A stretch of DNA of 64,000 nucleotides from Notospermus geniculatus. Taxonomy: Eukaryota; Nemertea; Pilidiophora; Heteronemertea; Lineidae. The stretch spans positions 83,288 to 147,287 of the forward strand of contig NMRB01001035.1 of the NCBI GenBank assembly GCA_002633025.1. Direction: 5' to 3'. Made by a program: the position numbers and the translations under genes. This document shows, piece by piece, positions 45,501 through 56,580 of the stretch (positions within the stretch are counted from its first letter, which is position 1; the number at the start of each line of letters is the position of its first letter). The notes under the pieces were generated by a model. The model did no database searches and was not told the DNA's origin. It saw nothing but the letters and a program-made list of their open reading frames with translations.

Positions 45501-48500
45501 ACATAGCTGCAACCTTATTCCAAACATTTGACCTCTGCAGGTTTTAGTCTGGTTTTAGCCCCCAGGCACTAAAACCTCACCCAATTCATTTTCCATTAAA
45601 ATGTGAGGTAACATTTCACATCGTAAATAGCGTGTTCGATTACTTCCACCGGCCAGGCACTAGCGCTTTCTCAGACATGCGCATTGGATGCCAATAAAAG
45701 AACGCTGTCGTGTTAGACACGAGTAAAGTGTCATGGCGGATGCGCTCTGATTGGCTGATTGTCCGCCATGACGCTTTTCTCGTGTCTAACACGACAGCGT
45801 TTTATTTCTTTTGCACGCCGATTTATGGACCGATGTATGCTAGGGCTGTGTGACATCAAGCTCTGCATGCAGGGGTACTTCCCGAAGTAACCGGCTCAGG
45901 GCGGAGGGTTAGTAGTGCCTGCCGCGATAGCCCGACTTGGAGAACTTCCGGTAAATAAAACGCTGTCGTGCCAGGCCGATATATAGAAGCGAGTAAGTTT
46001 TCGAACAGGCTAAAAGCTGACAACACACGACACTCGCTCCCTCTGTTCAGTTGACCATAAGTACAGACCCACTGGCTCGATTGGCGCCGAAAGTGAAAGA
46101 CCATCAATTATAGACGACGCTGACTGACGAGGGATCCAATCATAAGCCATCATCACGGGTTTAGCCGACACCGCCGTAAAACACTTTCTGATTGGCTAAG
46201 ATATGTGTACAAGATGTACACTGTATATGTATACATTCATCATTATGTGCCAACGTTTTTCGACCGAAAATTCAACAATCTTAGGGCAATTTCGTAAATT
46301 TGATCCATGTCACTCACGCACCTGTTTAGGTGAACTCATGTTTTGGACATTTTGATGATTTTTTATCCACTTACTTCATTTTAGGTGGTCGGAAACACCA
46401 CTAATTTGTTCCGCGAACCCAGCAAATCGGAGGGCAACTTCCACGCAGTAATTCCCCGAATCAGACCCGCTAACGCCGTCTACAGGTCATCTTTTGAGAG
46501 CTGTTTGAACTGAAGCATTCGGAGCGCGGGTTTCCCGTGTTTACCGCACGGCTTTTCAGGCATCGTGTTCCTTCTTGCAACACTATTTGATCTGGACAGC
46601 TCAGCGCTCGGATAACCTGCAAAACTCCTTAAAAACCAAAACCTCGAGAAAAAAAATATCGGCAAATCTTTCCGGGTCCAATAAATTTTAAAGTGGCTGA
46701 TTAAGCATTTAACGCCACGTTTGACAGCGATGCAGTTTGATGCTAAGTTGCCGTGTAGCCTACATGGCGTGGGTGTTTTTTTCTTCAGAATTTTTACATC
46801 GTAAGTTAACTGAAAATCCACCCAGAAGCAAAAAATTATCAATAGTAAGTAGGGTCTATTACCGTTCGTCACAGATTACCCCTCGTTCAGCCAGTGTTAT
46901 AGAGGAGGCGATAACGATGACGGACTATGCGGTCTGGCATAGGCTCGAGATCCAGGTGGGATAATTCAAGTGGCACATGAAGCTCAAAAGGTATTTCTTA
47001 CAGGACCGGGCTTCTCTGTGCTGCCCTGTAACGTTTTTCAGTGAGGCCCGTGCGCCAGTGTGAAAATACAATTAGACTGACGGAATACGCGGCGACTTGA
47101 CAATGGGCGACACACAGAGAAACAGCGAGTCTGTTTCCCAGTGTGTTCCAAACAATGGAAGTCACACTGAAAAACGGCCACACTGAAAAAACGTTACACC
47201 TGGTTGATAATAGGCGCTGAGCAGCCTGATTATGAAATGGTGCATTTGACCTTTACAAATCAGTTAGCCATAATGTCAACCTCTCAGGCACGTAAGACAC
47301 CCAAAGTCCTATCTTATTTTACTTTTAGTATTCCTATAATGTATCTTGTATGCCCGGGGTTAAGAAAGTTCCGCTCGGCAAAAGACGGTTTTGTATTAAC
47401 TAATTAATACCTTCCGCTCACCCCTGGCTTTTCCGGTTTTTCGTCAAAACTAGCCTTACGATTAGAGACTAATTCAGAAGAAAGATGTGTCTGGACATTT
47501 GTCATGATACGCTGAGATCGAAAAATGCCTCAGTCTATAACATTATTTGCAGAGCGACAACCTTGGGCTACGGCTACACCAACTCCTTTTTGTTGTAAGC
47601 AGGAGCAGCTTAGAAAGACCGCGATCTTTCGGTTCACTTTAATTACCGACAAGCCACTGGCATCAACGCAGATGAGACGAAGTACAAAAACTTTGTTTGT
47701 CGGACTGGGAGGGAGAACGTCGCGTGGAGGCTCATTGACATTTCCCGAAGATGGCCACGACTCATTATAGAGAAATTAAGAGTACACGCCATGGGGTTTT
47801 GAGAAATATCTTATACTATTAACCATACCTCAGAGGATTGTGCTGTGTACGTTCAGATGGGATAGCCGAACCTCTCTACTATTTTAACACCACGACAACC
47901 CACCAGAGGAACAAACGGGATTTTTCCTTGTTTCGGAACATTACACCCCTACATGCAAATAAAACTAAGGACACCAGGACAAGATATTTGTCGTTAATTT
48001 CCGGTCATTTTCCAAGCGGATATTGTCCCTTCTTCATGAAAAACCTTGCACAGACAAGCTATTTCCTTCGATTCATTTCACTTTATTTGCTTCATTATGA
48101 ATTTGTACTTTAACATCCCTTTCAACATCGTATCGCTATCAATAATTTAAATAACTAGCGATATATACAAGACTAGAAGAAATAGATTTTGTGTATACAT
48201 TCAAAACGAAGTATATAATGATAAACATGTTTGTATAATGATTACGATTATTTAGGCATGTGAGAGTTCATGACTTTATATTTTATGCAAATGAACTTCA
48301 TTTATGGAATATCATGGACTATCGATTGCACACTCCACATGGCCTTGTGGCCACAAAAAAATAGAAGACGTAAAAAACGAGCGGGTAAATTCATCCTACA
48401 GCCTTCATAACATGATTTAGCCATTGATGGTGCACATTGTATACATACTCTAAACTCCCACTTACCTGTCCCATTCGTGAACTCGGAAAAAATGACCAAA

Positions 48501-49158
48501 TCCTAAGTTGAAGATATCGCACGCTGTCATTCTTTGCCAGGCTCCGGGTGGGACAATAAAGCGAATTGATATCGAAAAAAATTGATTTAGAAATAGAATT
48601 TGAAAGGGGACGAATTTTCGGGGAAAAAATGTTCTCCAGAATGTCAACAAAGAAATGTTCGTGCATTCTGATTGGCTGAAATTTTGTGTTTACAAACACC
48701 AGCCAAATGTAAATAAAACCCGCTATCAATTTGCTTTAAGTAAGTGGACAGAACATTACTGTTTCTGACCGTACCCCCCACCCGCACCCCATTATCTTCA
48801 ACTTAGGACTTAGTCATTTTTTTCCGAGTTCAGGAATGGGACAGGTAAGTGGGAATTTAGAGTAGTAATCCAGTTTTCAATACATGATATGTTAGTTCCA
48901 CTTTCATTGCCTTCATGATGGTTTGTTTAATGTTACTCTCATCATGAAGCAACTCATCAGAAGCGCCCTCTGGTTTTAGATACATAAAGGTGGATGATAT
49001 GCCTGTTCGTGGAAATATATTTCTAAACGAGCAACTATTAAAAGGGGTGCTTTTGTCTCAGTACTTTTTTCTGGTATTTCAGATATCATTCTTGTAAGAA
49101 ATAAGTTGTACTACTGAAAGTTTTCGAACAATTTTCCAAGATCGTTGGTGATTTGGCA

Positions 49159-49692
49159 TCTAGTAAGAAATAGAAGTAGAAAATAAGAAGTGGGAAATTT
49201 AGACTGGTTCCCGGTCCCAGCATAACTCACGCAAAAGGACCGGTATTGCGTGATGTAACGTTGGAATTGATTGGCTATCTATTTTTCTATTGCCTGATGA
49301 AACATCGCAGTTTATTGGCTAGTTACTTTGGGGATGTGAGGTAAGTAGTCTAATGCATAACTGAGGAGAATCTTCTGCGACGTCATAACGTGGCAGCTTG
49401 CTGCCAAGTATGGCCGCCCAATACCGGTCCCTTATTGCGTGAGCTGTGTTGGGACTGGGAACCAGTCTATGGGAAATTTTGGAATTTTTGTGGAAATTTT
49501 TCAACTTCTCAAATCGGGATAATTTTTTTCCAATTTTGAGAAATATCGCCCGAAAAATCAGACAAAATATCATGTCATTTTAAGAAAATTTCTCAAAATG
49601 GGAAAAAAATATCCCAATTTGAGAAATAGAAAAATTCGCGCAAAATGCAAAAAATTCCCACTTCTTATTTTCCATTTTTATTTCTTACTCCT
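49159..49692. mobile_element. MITE ending 17 bp after the RFX stop, with nested foldback
   Basis: The inverted ends contain AAATAAGAAGTGGGAA and TTCCCACTTCTTATTT next to AGTAAGAAAT. A second foldback is nested at 49199-49470 (AGACTGGTTCCCGGTCCCAG and complement). Its right end, read on the minus strand, contains AATAAA (49677-49682). The copy-B counterpart is 60366-60898. Confidence 0.8.
49677..49682 (-). terminator. Candidate polyadenylation signal of RFX gene, inside a MITE end
   Basis: The minus strand reads AGTAAGAAATAAAAATGG, with AATAAA 27 bp past the stop codon. It lies inside the terminal repeat of the MITE at 49159-49692, so the element may provide the 3' end signal. Transcript ends are not known. 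Confidence 0.5.
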
Positions 49693-49708
49693 TCTGCAAT
49701 TCGCATCC

Positions 49709-50094
49709 TTAGAGCATGGTTAGTGAACTCCCGTCGCTGGTGCAGTAGTACTTATACGTTGTGTCCTGGTTGAAATACGACTGCTGTTCAGGATAATACT
49801 GCCCCGTGTGTTTTTCTGCATCAAACGGCCGGTGTTGGTGAAGCGCCTGCATGGCACTGTCCGCACAAACCTGCGGCATCGAAAACATTTCATAAATGCT
49901 TGGAAGCGAGGTTGACTGCATAACATTACTGAAGCTCTCTTCTGATTGGTTGTTCGCTTTGACTTCCCTATTCTTGCCTGTGACGCAATTGCTTTGGGGA
50001 ATGGTGATTGGCGTACACTGTCTGTAGTTTTGCTGTTGTCCACAGGTGGCGCCTGCATTCGTTGGCGGTGTGAACTGTTTGTACCCGTGTGATT
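49709..50094 (-). CDS. RFX4-like transcription factor, last exon (copy A)
   Basis: The exon follows the acceptor CCTACTTACAG and starts in phase 1 (the G from the previous exon completes GAA). It encodes the C-terminal 128 residues ESHGYKQFTPPTNAG to SSLTML, rich in Gln, Ser and Tyr, with no folded domain that I recognise; such tails in RFX proteins vary between species. The TAA stop is at 49709-49711. The plus-one frame seen across the same stretch is a shadow. The exon is repeated without coding change of consequence at 60915-61300. Confidence 0.85.
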
Positions 50095-50773
50095 CTGTAA
50101 GTAGGAAAAAATGAAAAAACATGTAATCAGTGAATGCCAATAACCTAACAGGAGTATCTTACAATGAGTGATATGACTGCTCCATGTGGAACTCAGCAAA
50201 ACATAAAGCGCCCTTGGTCTTTCTTAGTCCGAACGTCTGACCCGTATTGCTATTTTTAGAATCTGCTGGACGCAATACAGAGTCAGATGATGAGTAACCG
50301 AAGAACCAGATTTTGGTTCTCCGTCATCAGCATGATCAGATCACGGATTGGTGGTTCCCGTATCACGTGACCTCAAACTGTAAAGATGGCGATGCTGTGC
50401 ATTCGCCGATTCGGCTTTTCGAGAGGAATATTTGTCGTGATTTTGATACCGGTAACAAATTGCGGTTTTCTTAATGTTTATCTGGCTAGAGTGAACAGAG
50501 AGCGTGATTGTGAGTGTATAACTGGTTGAAACCTAAGCAAGTATGCCTGAGATCAGCGTTGTCAAGTGATACGATTGCCGTGCACTAAATGTATGCAAAA
50601 CACGACCTGGAGATGGACGGACCAATCAAAATAGACCCCCCCGCGATAGGCTTCATCTGTCTCTTGTTGCGACCGTCAGTTCTGCAAGTGAGCAACAGGA
50701 GGCAGTGTTCAGACTAGGTCTTTCTCTGCTAGGTAGATTATACTATGTAGGCCTCTTGCCAAACCATACTGAC
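50095..50773 (-). other. RFX intron, copy A
   Basis: The donor is GTCAGT (just below 50774) and the acceptor TTACAG (50095-50100 region). The TTAA at 50471-50474 is the empty target for the copy-B MITE at 61681-61931. Confidence 0.75.
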
Positions 50774-50881
50774 CGGTATAGATGAGCTGCTGAAGATACC
50801 TTTCCTCATCCTCCTTAAGTCGCTGGTCGACAATGTGGATGATGTAGTCCTTAAAGAGCATGCTGAGGAGGTGGTAGGATC
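50774..50881 (-). CDS. RFX4-like transcription factor, exon SYHLL (copy A)
   Basis: The 108-bp exon encodes (G)SYHLLSMLFKDYIIHIVDQR and LKEDEERYLQQLIYT, matching the end of the RFX dimerisation region (vertebrate RFX4 has SFHLIHLMFDDYVLYLLE at this point). The acceptor is CTTATCCCAG and the donor GTCAGT. The acceptor region is duplicated in tandem (27 bp); use of the outer AG would add TCC TTT TAA and truncate the protein. Confidence 0.88.
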
Positions 50882-50984
50882 CTGGGATAAGAGAAAATTA
50901 AAAGGATCCTGAGATAAGAGAAAATTGAACAAGCCCTACGGCTCTAAGGGGTCGCTGCCTTAGGGGTTTGGGAATTGGGAGAAT

Positions 50985-51575
50985 CGACACCTTGCGAAAG
51001 TCGGCCATTTTTTCCCAGAGGGTAATAACAAACACTGAATGTACATTGAATATACACCATTGATGCACAGCACGTTTTAAAACCTGCAATTACACAAAAC
51101 TTCTATGAATAGTTCCAAAATGAACACCTGCTCAGCATAGCTACATTCCATATATGATGCAATGTGCCCAGGCCGAAATTTGTGAAGATATTTCACACAA
51201 AAAAATGTTAAAGAAAGACTTTTATCATGCCCTGTTTAGGACAAACCTCAGCTCTAGGTTTCCAGGCTCCTATCCCACAGTGTGAAACATGATGATTCAT
51301 AAACCTGGACCCAAGGTTGGGTAAGCAATAAAAAATGTGTTTTTCTCTTTTCTGAATTACTATTTTACGAAAAGTACATGTAAGCCAAGGCTCAGTGCAT
51401 ATTAATGTTATATTACTGATGGTTATGTTATGTGAGACATTTTCAAGGCAAGTTTTTATGTTTTTGCAGATTTTAAAACATGCTGTACATCAGTGGTGTA
51501 CATTCACTGTACATTAAGTGTTTGTTATTACCCTCTGGGAAAAAAATGGCCGACTTTCGCAAAGTGTCTGTTGTT
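50985..51575. mobile_element. Foldback MITE in RFX intron (both arms in copy A only)
   Basis: The arms CACCTTGCGAAAGTCGGCC at the left and GGCCGACTTTCGCAAAGTG at the right are inverted over about 95 bp (TAATAACAAACACT and complement). In copy B the right arm is deleted between GTACAGTCACTGTA and TAGTTATAGCCC near 62970. Confidence 0.75.
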
Positions 51576-51944
51576 GTTTGGGGTACATTTCGCCAGTCGG
51601 CAACAACCATAACAACTGATACAGAAGGAATACCCGTACCCGGTGAGAAGTGTGAACCTCACGTCTGCTTCCTTGAAAAAATAGTTATAGCCCTCAGTCT
51701 AGGCCTATCTAGGGTTCAAATCGAAGAGTAGAATCCAGACTTTTTATGTCGAAGTCGCCTCTTGGACAATTTCGTGATTCCCTGCCACCATGTTGTTAGT
51801 ACTGTATCACATGACTACATCAAAGCAATCTCGCGCATGACAGCCAAACAAAGAACAGGTACCTCGACACCACGCTCGTGTAAAAATGATTCCGGGGAGC
51901 GCGCGACTAATGTTGACATTGCATCACTCCAAAAACAACAACGC

Positions 51945-52180
51945 GCATGCGCGACCGTAAATATTCTCGCATTTTAACGTTCAAAATCCTTTTTAGCAAA
52001 AAATGACGAAGCATATATAAAGAATAACGAACAAGCAGAACCATTTAGGCCCCTACATTTCTTATGTGCATGCGTGACCGTAAATATTCTCGCATTTTAA
52101 CGTTCAAAATCCTTTTTTAGCAAAAAATGACGAAGCATATAAAGAATAACGAACAAGCAGAACCATTTAATTTTCTTATG
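51945..52180. repeat. Tandem direct repeat, about 115 bp x 2
   Basis: GCATGCGCGACCGTAAATATTCTCGCATTTTAACG... recurs about 125 bp later as GCATGCGTGACCGTAAATATTC..., followed in both by AAATGACGAAGCATATA and AACCATTTA. Confidence 0.8.
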
Positions 52181-52325
52181 TGCTCATACTGCATGAATAC
52201 ACCCATGATTAATACAGCTACGAAAGTTTGATTTCGAGTACAAGTGAAGTGCAGGTTTCGAGAATGCCAAAAGTGCACCAAACAGAGTAAGGAAACTTGG
52301 CAGATCCCCAAAAGTTGTGCCTCTT

Positions 52326-52686
52326 TAGCCTCGCTTATGTCGCCCTACGCTGTGATAGAAATAGCGTCAACAAGTTGCAACTGATAACTTATGTCACCAC
52401 CGACTAGAAAAATACCGATCGGTCGCAACTACCTGGAACTAGTTTATCGCCGTCTTTTGAGTGCGTATGTCGACACTGATTTCTTTTGATTTTAAGTAAA
52501 ACGTGCTGAAGTTGAACACGTGCGATTTTCTGGATCTGGATATTTGTACTTTGCAACTAGTTACTCGCTGAGGCCCGAGAGCTTATGTCACCTAGTAGTT
52601 GTGACTAATTAGTTCCAACTATGCGCCGATTATCAGTTGCCAACTAGTTCTGACTGTACGTAAGGGCGACATAAGCGAGGCTTTAG
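52326..52686. mobile_element. Foldback MITE AGCCTCGCTTATGTCGCCC in RFX intron
   Basis: The inverted ends AGCCTCGCTTATGTCGCCC and GGGCGACATAAGCGAGGCT enclose about 320 bp with CAACTAGTT words. TTTA occurs on both sides. Confidence 0.8.
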
Positions 52687-52839
52687 AGACATAGGCATAG
52701 TGACGAATGAGGTAGCGGAGGAACTAATCCAAATGCGGCGCCAGTTTGTAACCTACTGCGAGGAGACAAAGGTGAGGCCATTTGAACCTAATGGCATTAA
52801 CTGAATGATTGACATACGTCAATTATGTCTAAGTCTTAC

Positions 52840-52951
52840 CGAATGTCTCCGCACTTCTCATGGTCAGCTCTTTAATGACAACGTTGGATATGAAACTCCA
52901 CTTCAGTAAGAATTCTCTTGATGTTGCTTTGTACGTGACGTGGTCTGCTCT
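52840..52951 (-). CDS. RFX4-like transcription factor, exon RADHVTYK
   Basis: The 112-bp exon lies between the acceptor TTCTTCAG and the donor GTAAGA. It encodes RADHVTYKATSREFLLKWS, FISNVVIKELTMRSAETF, matching the RFX segment [20 protein letters not shown] of vertebrate RFX4. The phase fits both neighbours. Only one copy is seen in the window; a copy-B equivalent would lie beyond the window end. Confidence 0.9.
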
Positions 52952-53021
52952 CTGAAGAAGAAATAAACGATTAATTTAGGAGGCGGATTGGTAATTGTGA
53001 GATTTCGCAAACCTGACGAAA

Positions 53022-53345
53022 TACGAAGTACATACGGAATTTGACTTCATCACCTGGACCTAATGTATTTCTGGAGATGGTTGGTACCACAAAATGGCCC
53101 TGCTGCCAGTGCGTCTTTTAGCACATCATGAAAGACCCAGAGTTACGGTGCCTCTTAAATTTCCACTTCGTAGCAACGAAATGGATACGAAAGATAAATT
53201 TCAAACTTTAATATAGACCGTAACTCTATCAGTCTTTCGTCATACGCTAAAAGCCGGTCTTGCGCAGGCGATATCTGTGGTACGAACCATCACCTGAAAT
53301 ACATTAGATTATGGAAATGAAGTCCAATTTCCTATTTCGTACTCC
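53022..53345. repeat. Foldback repeat in RFX intron
   Basis: ACGAAATACGAAGTACATAC on the left is loosely matched by the complement of CCTATTTCGTACTCCGG on the right, and ATCACCTGGACCTAATGTAT by ACCTGAAATACATTAG. The inner parts are also inverted. Confidence 0.6.
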
Positions 53346-54002
53346 GGGTTTTGGCAGGTTGGCGAAACCTCACTATTGTCGGTTCCTTAATACTGCGGAG
53401 AAATTAATTTCTTTTCAGTGGATAAATAAGTGGAACTGTTTTTTGTTGTTGCAGTCGGTGGTTCACATAAATTATAAATGAATCTGGCCCCTACTTGACC
53501 CCACCTCCGAGCCAATCAGAACTCGTGAAACAAGTGCTTCAGACTCACTTTCTCGTCTCTTCCCGCACACATTTGTAACACGGATTTTGATTGGCATCGA
53601 TTAGCCTTCGCACACCGATGGTTGGCTGAGGCTCTGAGCTCCTCAGAAGCGGGAAATGTGATGGATTCAAATCAGGCTAGAATGGCGTCAGGCCAGATAG
53701 ACTGGTGAGAAGCAGATGGTGGTTTCACCGAGTCAATGGAAAAATCTATCTTAAAGGGCATATCTTTCTAAAGATTTATGATCTGTGGCGCGGTTGATGA
53801 TCAAAACTAGAACACGATGAACACACCTTTTGTGCATTTGTAGAAATCACAGAAAATATTAAAGATGAGAATCTGCCAGAAATGGTGACAGGACTGCTTG
53901 ACGTTATACCTAAAAGCTCTGCCTGACGGCTTGTTTTCATAATAATCTACATGTATGATGGCCATTTTCCTTTTGCCGACACCCAAAATATTATCGACGC
54001 AC

Positions 54003-54097
54003 CTTGTTGATGAACTTGGTAGCCACAGTTCGTACCCATTCGATGTACCGGTCTATCGTTGTTTGTTGGTCCATCATCGCCTCGAAGTCGTTGAGGT
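54003..54097 (-). CDS. RFX4-like transcription factor, exon LNDFEAMM
   Basis: The 95-bp exon lies between the acceptor TATATTCAG and the donor GTGCGT. It encodes (Y)LNDFEAMMDQQTTIDRYIEW and VRTVATKFINK, aligning with FDHLLEEQSPIESYIEW of vertebrate RFX4. It starts in phase 1 and ends in phase 0, consistent with its neighbours. Confidence 0.9.
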
Positions 54098-54515
54098 CTG
54101 AATATAAGTAAAACAGTAGGGCATGATAAAGCCCCCGTCACATATCCACCGGGCTCCGTAAGATTTTCCCAATCCAGCGGCTTCCCGTGGATTTTAGAGA
54201 CAGTAGGCCTACGGGTCCATTACGATATTGATTTTCATGTTCATTTTCATTTTCATTTCTACCGTTTTCATTCCCCGGGGATCAGGGGCAATCTGTCTGT
54301 TTTTACCAGCAAGCTATCTCTCTACATATTTAAAGGCACAAAAAGTTTCGCGGAAAATAAAGATGATTTCAAGTGACGAAGCATTTCTATGCATTGTATA
54401 GAAGGTGCTGCGTAAGGTGCTGTCTATTGTTTGGGTATACTCAGACAACAGGAAACTGCAAGTAATTGTAATCGTAGGTCCTTCCGTCAGGGCCATTGCG
54501 AAGACTAGAACTTAC

Positions 54516-54719
54516 ATTTTGCAATCATCTTGACTCCTTCGGCCTGATCGTCCAGCAGTAACCACGTGCACTGTTTGGCAATATTCTCCTTGTCTAGTTT
54601 TTTCCAGTCTTGCTGTAGACGCCTGATGGACTCTGAGTTATGGAGGACGGACCGTGCTATCGAAGCCATGTGCGATAGTTCTGTCTGACGGGTTAAACTT
54701 CGGCTGAAGGTGCGGGCAG
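54516..54719 (-). CDS. RFX4-like transcription factor, exon ARTFSRSL
   Basis: The 204-bp exon lies between the acceptor TTTTCCAG and the donor GTAAGT. It encodes FSRSLTRQTELSHMASIARS, VLHNSESIRRLQQDWKKLD and a Cys/Trp-containing end (KQCTWLLLDDQ). The LTRQTxLSHMAxxAR and QDWxxLD patterns match the RFX central dimerisation region (RFX4: LRRQTSLNHLCQASRTVIH, LEDWRNVD). The divergence from vertebrate RFX4 is strong, so RFX6 or RFX8 affinity cannot be excluded. Confidence 0.9.
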
Positions 54720-54759
54720 CTGGAAAATAGAATGTTTTTCTTTGAGAAACGGCAGATGC

Positions 54760-54960
54760 TCATTTCGTAATGGGACAGGTATTACACTCATAACCCATAG
54801 GCTGTAGGTTCGATTCCCAGTGTAACAGTTATAGTGGTTTCCAGTCTGATAGTGTCTCCCAACAACAGACTGAGAGAGTAAGCAGCCACTAGACAACATG
54901 GGACACTGCACAGACATATTAACCTATTTTCAAGCGCTTCCCCAAACAGTGCAGGGCAAC
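54760..54960 (+). mobile_element. tRNA-Met-like SINE fragment in RFX intron
   Basis: ACTCATAACCCATAGGCTG followed by TAGGTTCGATTCCCAGTG resembles the anticodon loop (CAT) and T arm of a tRNA, followed by a non-tRNA body. The 5' half of a tRNA is not seen, so it is a SINE or pseudogene. Confidence 0.6.
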
Positions 54961-55057
54961 CTTGAGTGAGAGAATTTCAGAAACACTGACAAACGTTACA
55001 ATTTACAACTTTTTTTGTCTCGCCTTTTTTCAATAACATCAGGAACTTAATACACAC

Positions 55058-55158
55058 CTTGCATTTTCTGCTTCTTTAGCTCAGCTGGCTGTTGAAAGAG
55101 GGCGTCTTCTAAACATTTCAGATAATTTCTAGAAAAGGCTCGGATTGCTTGGACGAGG
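55058..55158 (-). CDS. RFX4-like transcription factor, exon LVQAIRAF
   Basis: The 101-bp exon lies between the acceptor AATCTTCCAG and the donor GTGTGT. It encodes (S)LVQAIRAFSRNYLKCLEDAL and FQQPAELKKQKMQ, aligning with [21 protein letters not shown] of vertebrate RFX4. The split Ser codon joins AG from the previous exon with C from this one. Confidence 0.9.
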
Positions 55159-55925
55159 CTGGAAGATTCAAGCAAATAGGTGAAATTTGTCAACAATGCC
55201 ACCTTGGTAAATACATGTACGTAGAAACTAATATCACATGGTCAGCTATAACACACCTACATAATAGACTGGTTTCCCTCTTTGCCGCCCCATTCCCGTG
55301 GCGCTCATTTCACTATAACCGCCATTTTGACACGCCAACTTCCGACACGAATTCCGACCCAACTACTGCGCATCCATCTACGTGTCATCATGGTGACGTG
55401 GATGGTTACTAAATTTAGACTGAACGCAAATGTAGCCTACTATTCCTGCATGGTTTAACCTCAGTTTTAAAGGTAATGTATGTTCATGACTTGGAACCGC
55501 ATTCCATTGGGTCGAAGTTAGATGTGGTCGGACCTTACACTGCATTGAGTCAGAAGCGTGATAGACCAAGGGCCTACCATGATCACAAATTCAAATTCAA
55601 ATTCAAATGAGTTTGTTGTCACCGTGTAATAAGATACATACTAGTAGGTGTAGAAAGTACTATATAATTAGTGCCGATAGTTCACATGGTTTATAGAGAA
55701 AGTCGAGAAAATTACGGAAACAGTGAGGGCTCTGTCTCGGGAAATGTACCCCCACTGCTAGAGTGCAAAGACATAGTGCTAGTGATTACAAAGATAAAAC
55801 TGAAAGGACACATTATTTTATAAAACATACAAGTAAATTTGGGAAACCAAAGAGAGTTACTAAAAGGAAGAGAAAAAAAGGTTCTAAAAAGTAAGCATGA
55901 ACCGAAGAGAGAAGGTGAAAATTAC
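55159..55925 (-). other. RFX intron
   Basis: An intron bounded by GTAATT and TTCCAG. It includes a short AAATTC microsatellite near 55587-55607. I see nothing else in it. Confidence 0.75.
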
Positions 55926-56089
55926 CTTGCTGGTAGAGGCTGTATGACCCCTGGTATCAGCACATTTGCAATGGACGAGTAAAGGATGGTATCACAGAAC
56001 TTGATCAATCTTATCACCTTCTCGTGATAAAGAACGCTGGAGATGTGGGGCGGTAGGGTGGTCCAAAAGTGGATGATGAATCCCTTAAC
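55926..56089 (-). CDS. RFX4-like transcription factor, exon HFWTTLPPH (5'-most exon seen)
   Basis: The 164-bp exon encodes VKGFIIHFWTTLPPHISS, YHEKVIRLIKFCDTILYSSI and ANVLIPGVIQPLPA. This is the RFX region read in vertebrate RFX4 as [32 protein letters not shown]. The donor is GTAATT. The acceptor AATTCAG at 56090-56096 has a weak pyrimidine tract, so the 5' edge is less sure. The DNA-binding domain would be encoded further upstream on the minus strand and is not in the window before the N at 56725. Confidence 0.87.
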
Positions 56090-56170
56090 CTGAATTCGAG
56101 AGCATGATTCCATGAAGCCCTTACATAATATGAGGCAAGTTGTTGCTCATCCATAGAATCAAAAAAAGTA

Positions 56171-56323
56171 AAGGCCGTGTGCACCAAACGAAGATTATCT
56201 TGAACTCAATTTGAGCCACAACTTTTCCATTGTTCAGGTTTGCCAGGGTATGATGTGACAATGGAAAAGTTGTTGATCAACCTGAGTTTAAGATAATCTT
56301 CGCTTGGTGCATATGGCCCTAAA
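56171..56323. mobile_element. Foldback MITE GGCCGTGTGCACCAAACGAA
   Basis: Inverted ends with inner arms GATTATCTTGAACTCA and ACAACTTTTCCATTGT. It is non-coding. Confidence 0.75.
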
Positions 56324-56580
56324 AGTTAAAGTTTGGGTTTATAGTCTGATATCAACTACGGTAGAGGTTCTCATCCGACTTTACACTTTAACCCCAGTCT
56401 ACAAAAAAGGTATCCTGAAACCTTCAGTAGAACTCAGATGAGCTGCCCATTCAACGCTACAATCTGAGCATTTCCGACAGGTACCCATTTATACACCTGG
56501 GTGGAGAAAGCCCAGTGAGGCAAAGAGACTTGCCCAAATTCTCACGCGCAGTGGGATTCGAACCAGGTGTGACAGGAATC
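56318..56580 (-). mobile_element. tRNA-derived SINE, third copy
   Basis: Shares GCAGTGGGATTCGAA, GGCAAAGAGACTTGCCC and CACCTGGGTGGAGAAA with 9455-9738, in the same orientation. Confidence 0.75.

Larger units (their letters stand above)
45501..49708. other. 3' flank of the RFX gene, MITE-rich, no gene called
   Basis: It contains foldbacks at 45694-45810 (AACGCTGTCGTGTTAGACAC), 47024-47200 (TGTAACGTTTTTCAGTG family), 48449-48867 (CTCCCACTTACCTGTCCCAT and complement) and 49159-49692. Frames such as 46480-46872 are broken by indels in copy B, and the intact ones (47838-48113, 48391-48729) have no recognisable domain. Confidence 0.55.
45501..52180 (-). repeat. Segmental duplication pair 4, copy A (3' part of RFX gene)
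   Basis: Nearly identical to 56726-64000, with an offset of 11225 bp at the start. Copy A keeps a right foldback arm near 51500-51690 that copy B lacks, and lacks the TTAA MITE found in copy B at 61681-61931. Confidence 0.9.

Noticed and set aside
46480-46872. Minus-strand 130-residue frame
   Set aside because: In the nearly identical copy B (57813-58085) the frame is shifted and ends early; there is no motif or splice support.
47838-48113. 91-residue plus-strand frame identical in both RFX-flank copies
   Set aside because: The surrounding non-coding DNA is equally identical, so conservation says nothing, and the protein has no recognisable feature.
48391-48729. 112-residue minus-strand frame kept in both copies
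   Set aside because: It overlaps the foldback MITE at 48449-48867 and has no domain.
49720-50199. 159-residue minus-strand frame overlapping the last RFX exon
   Set aside because: It is the alternative frame of the exon; the phase of the splice junctions supports the other frame, ending TML.
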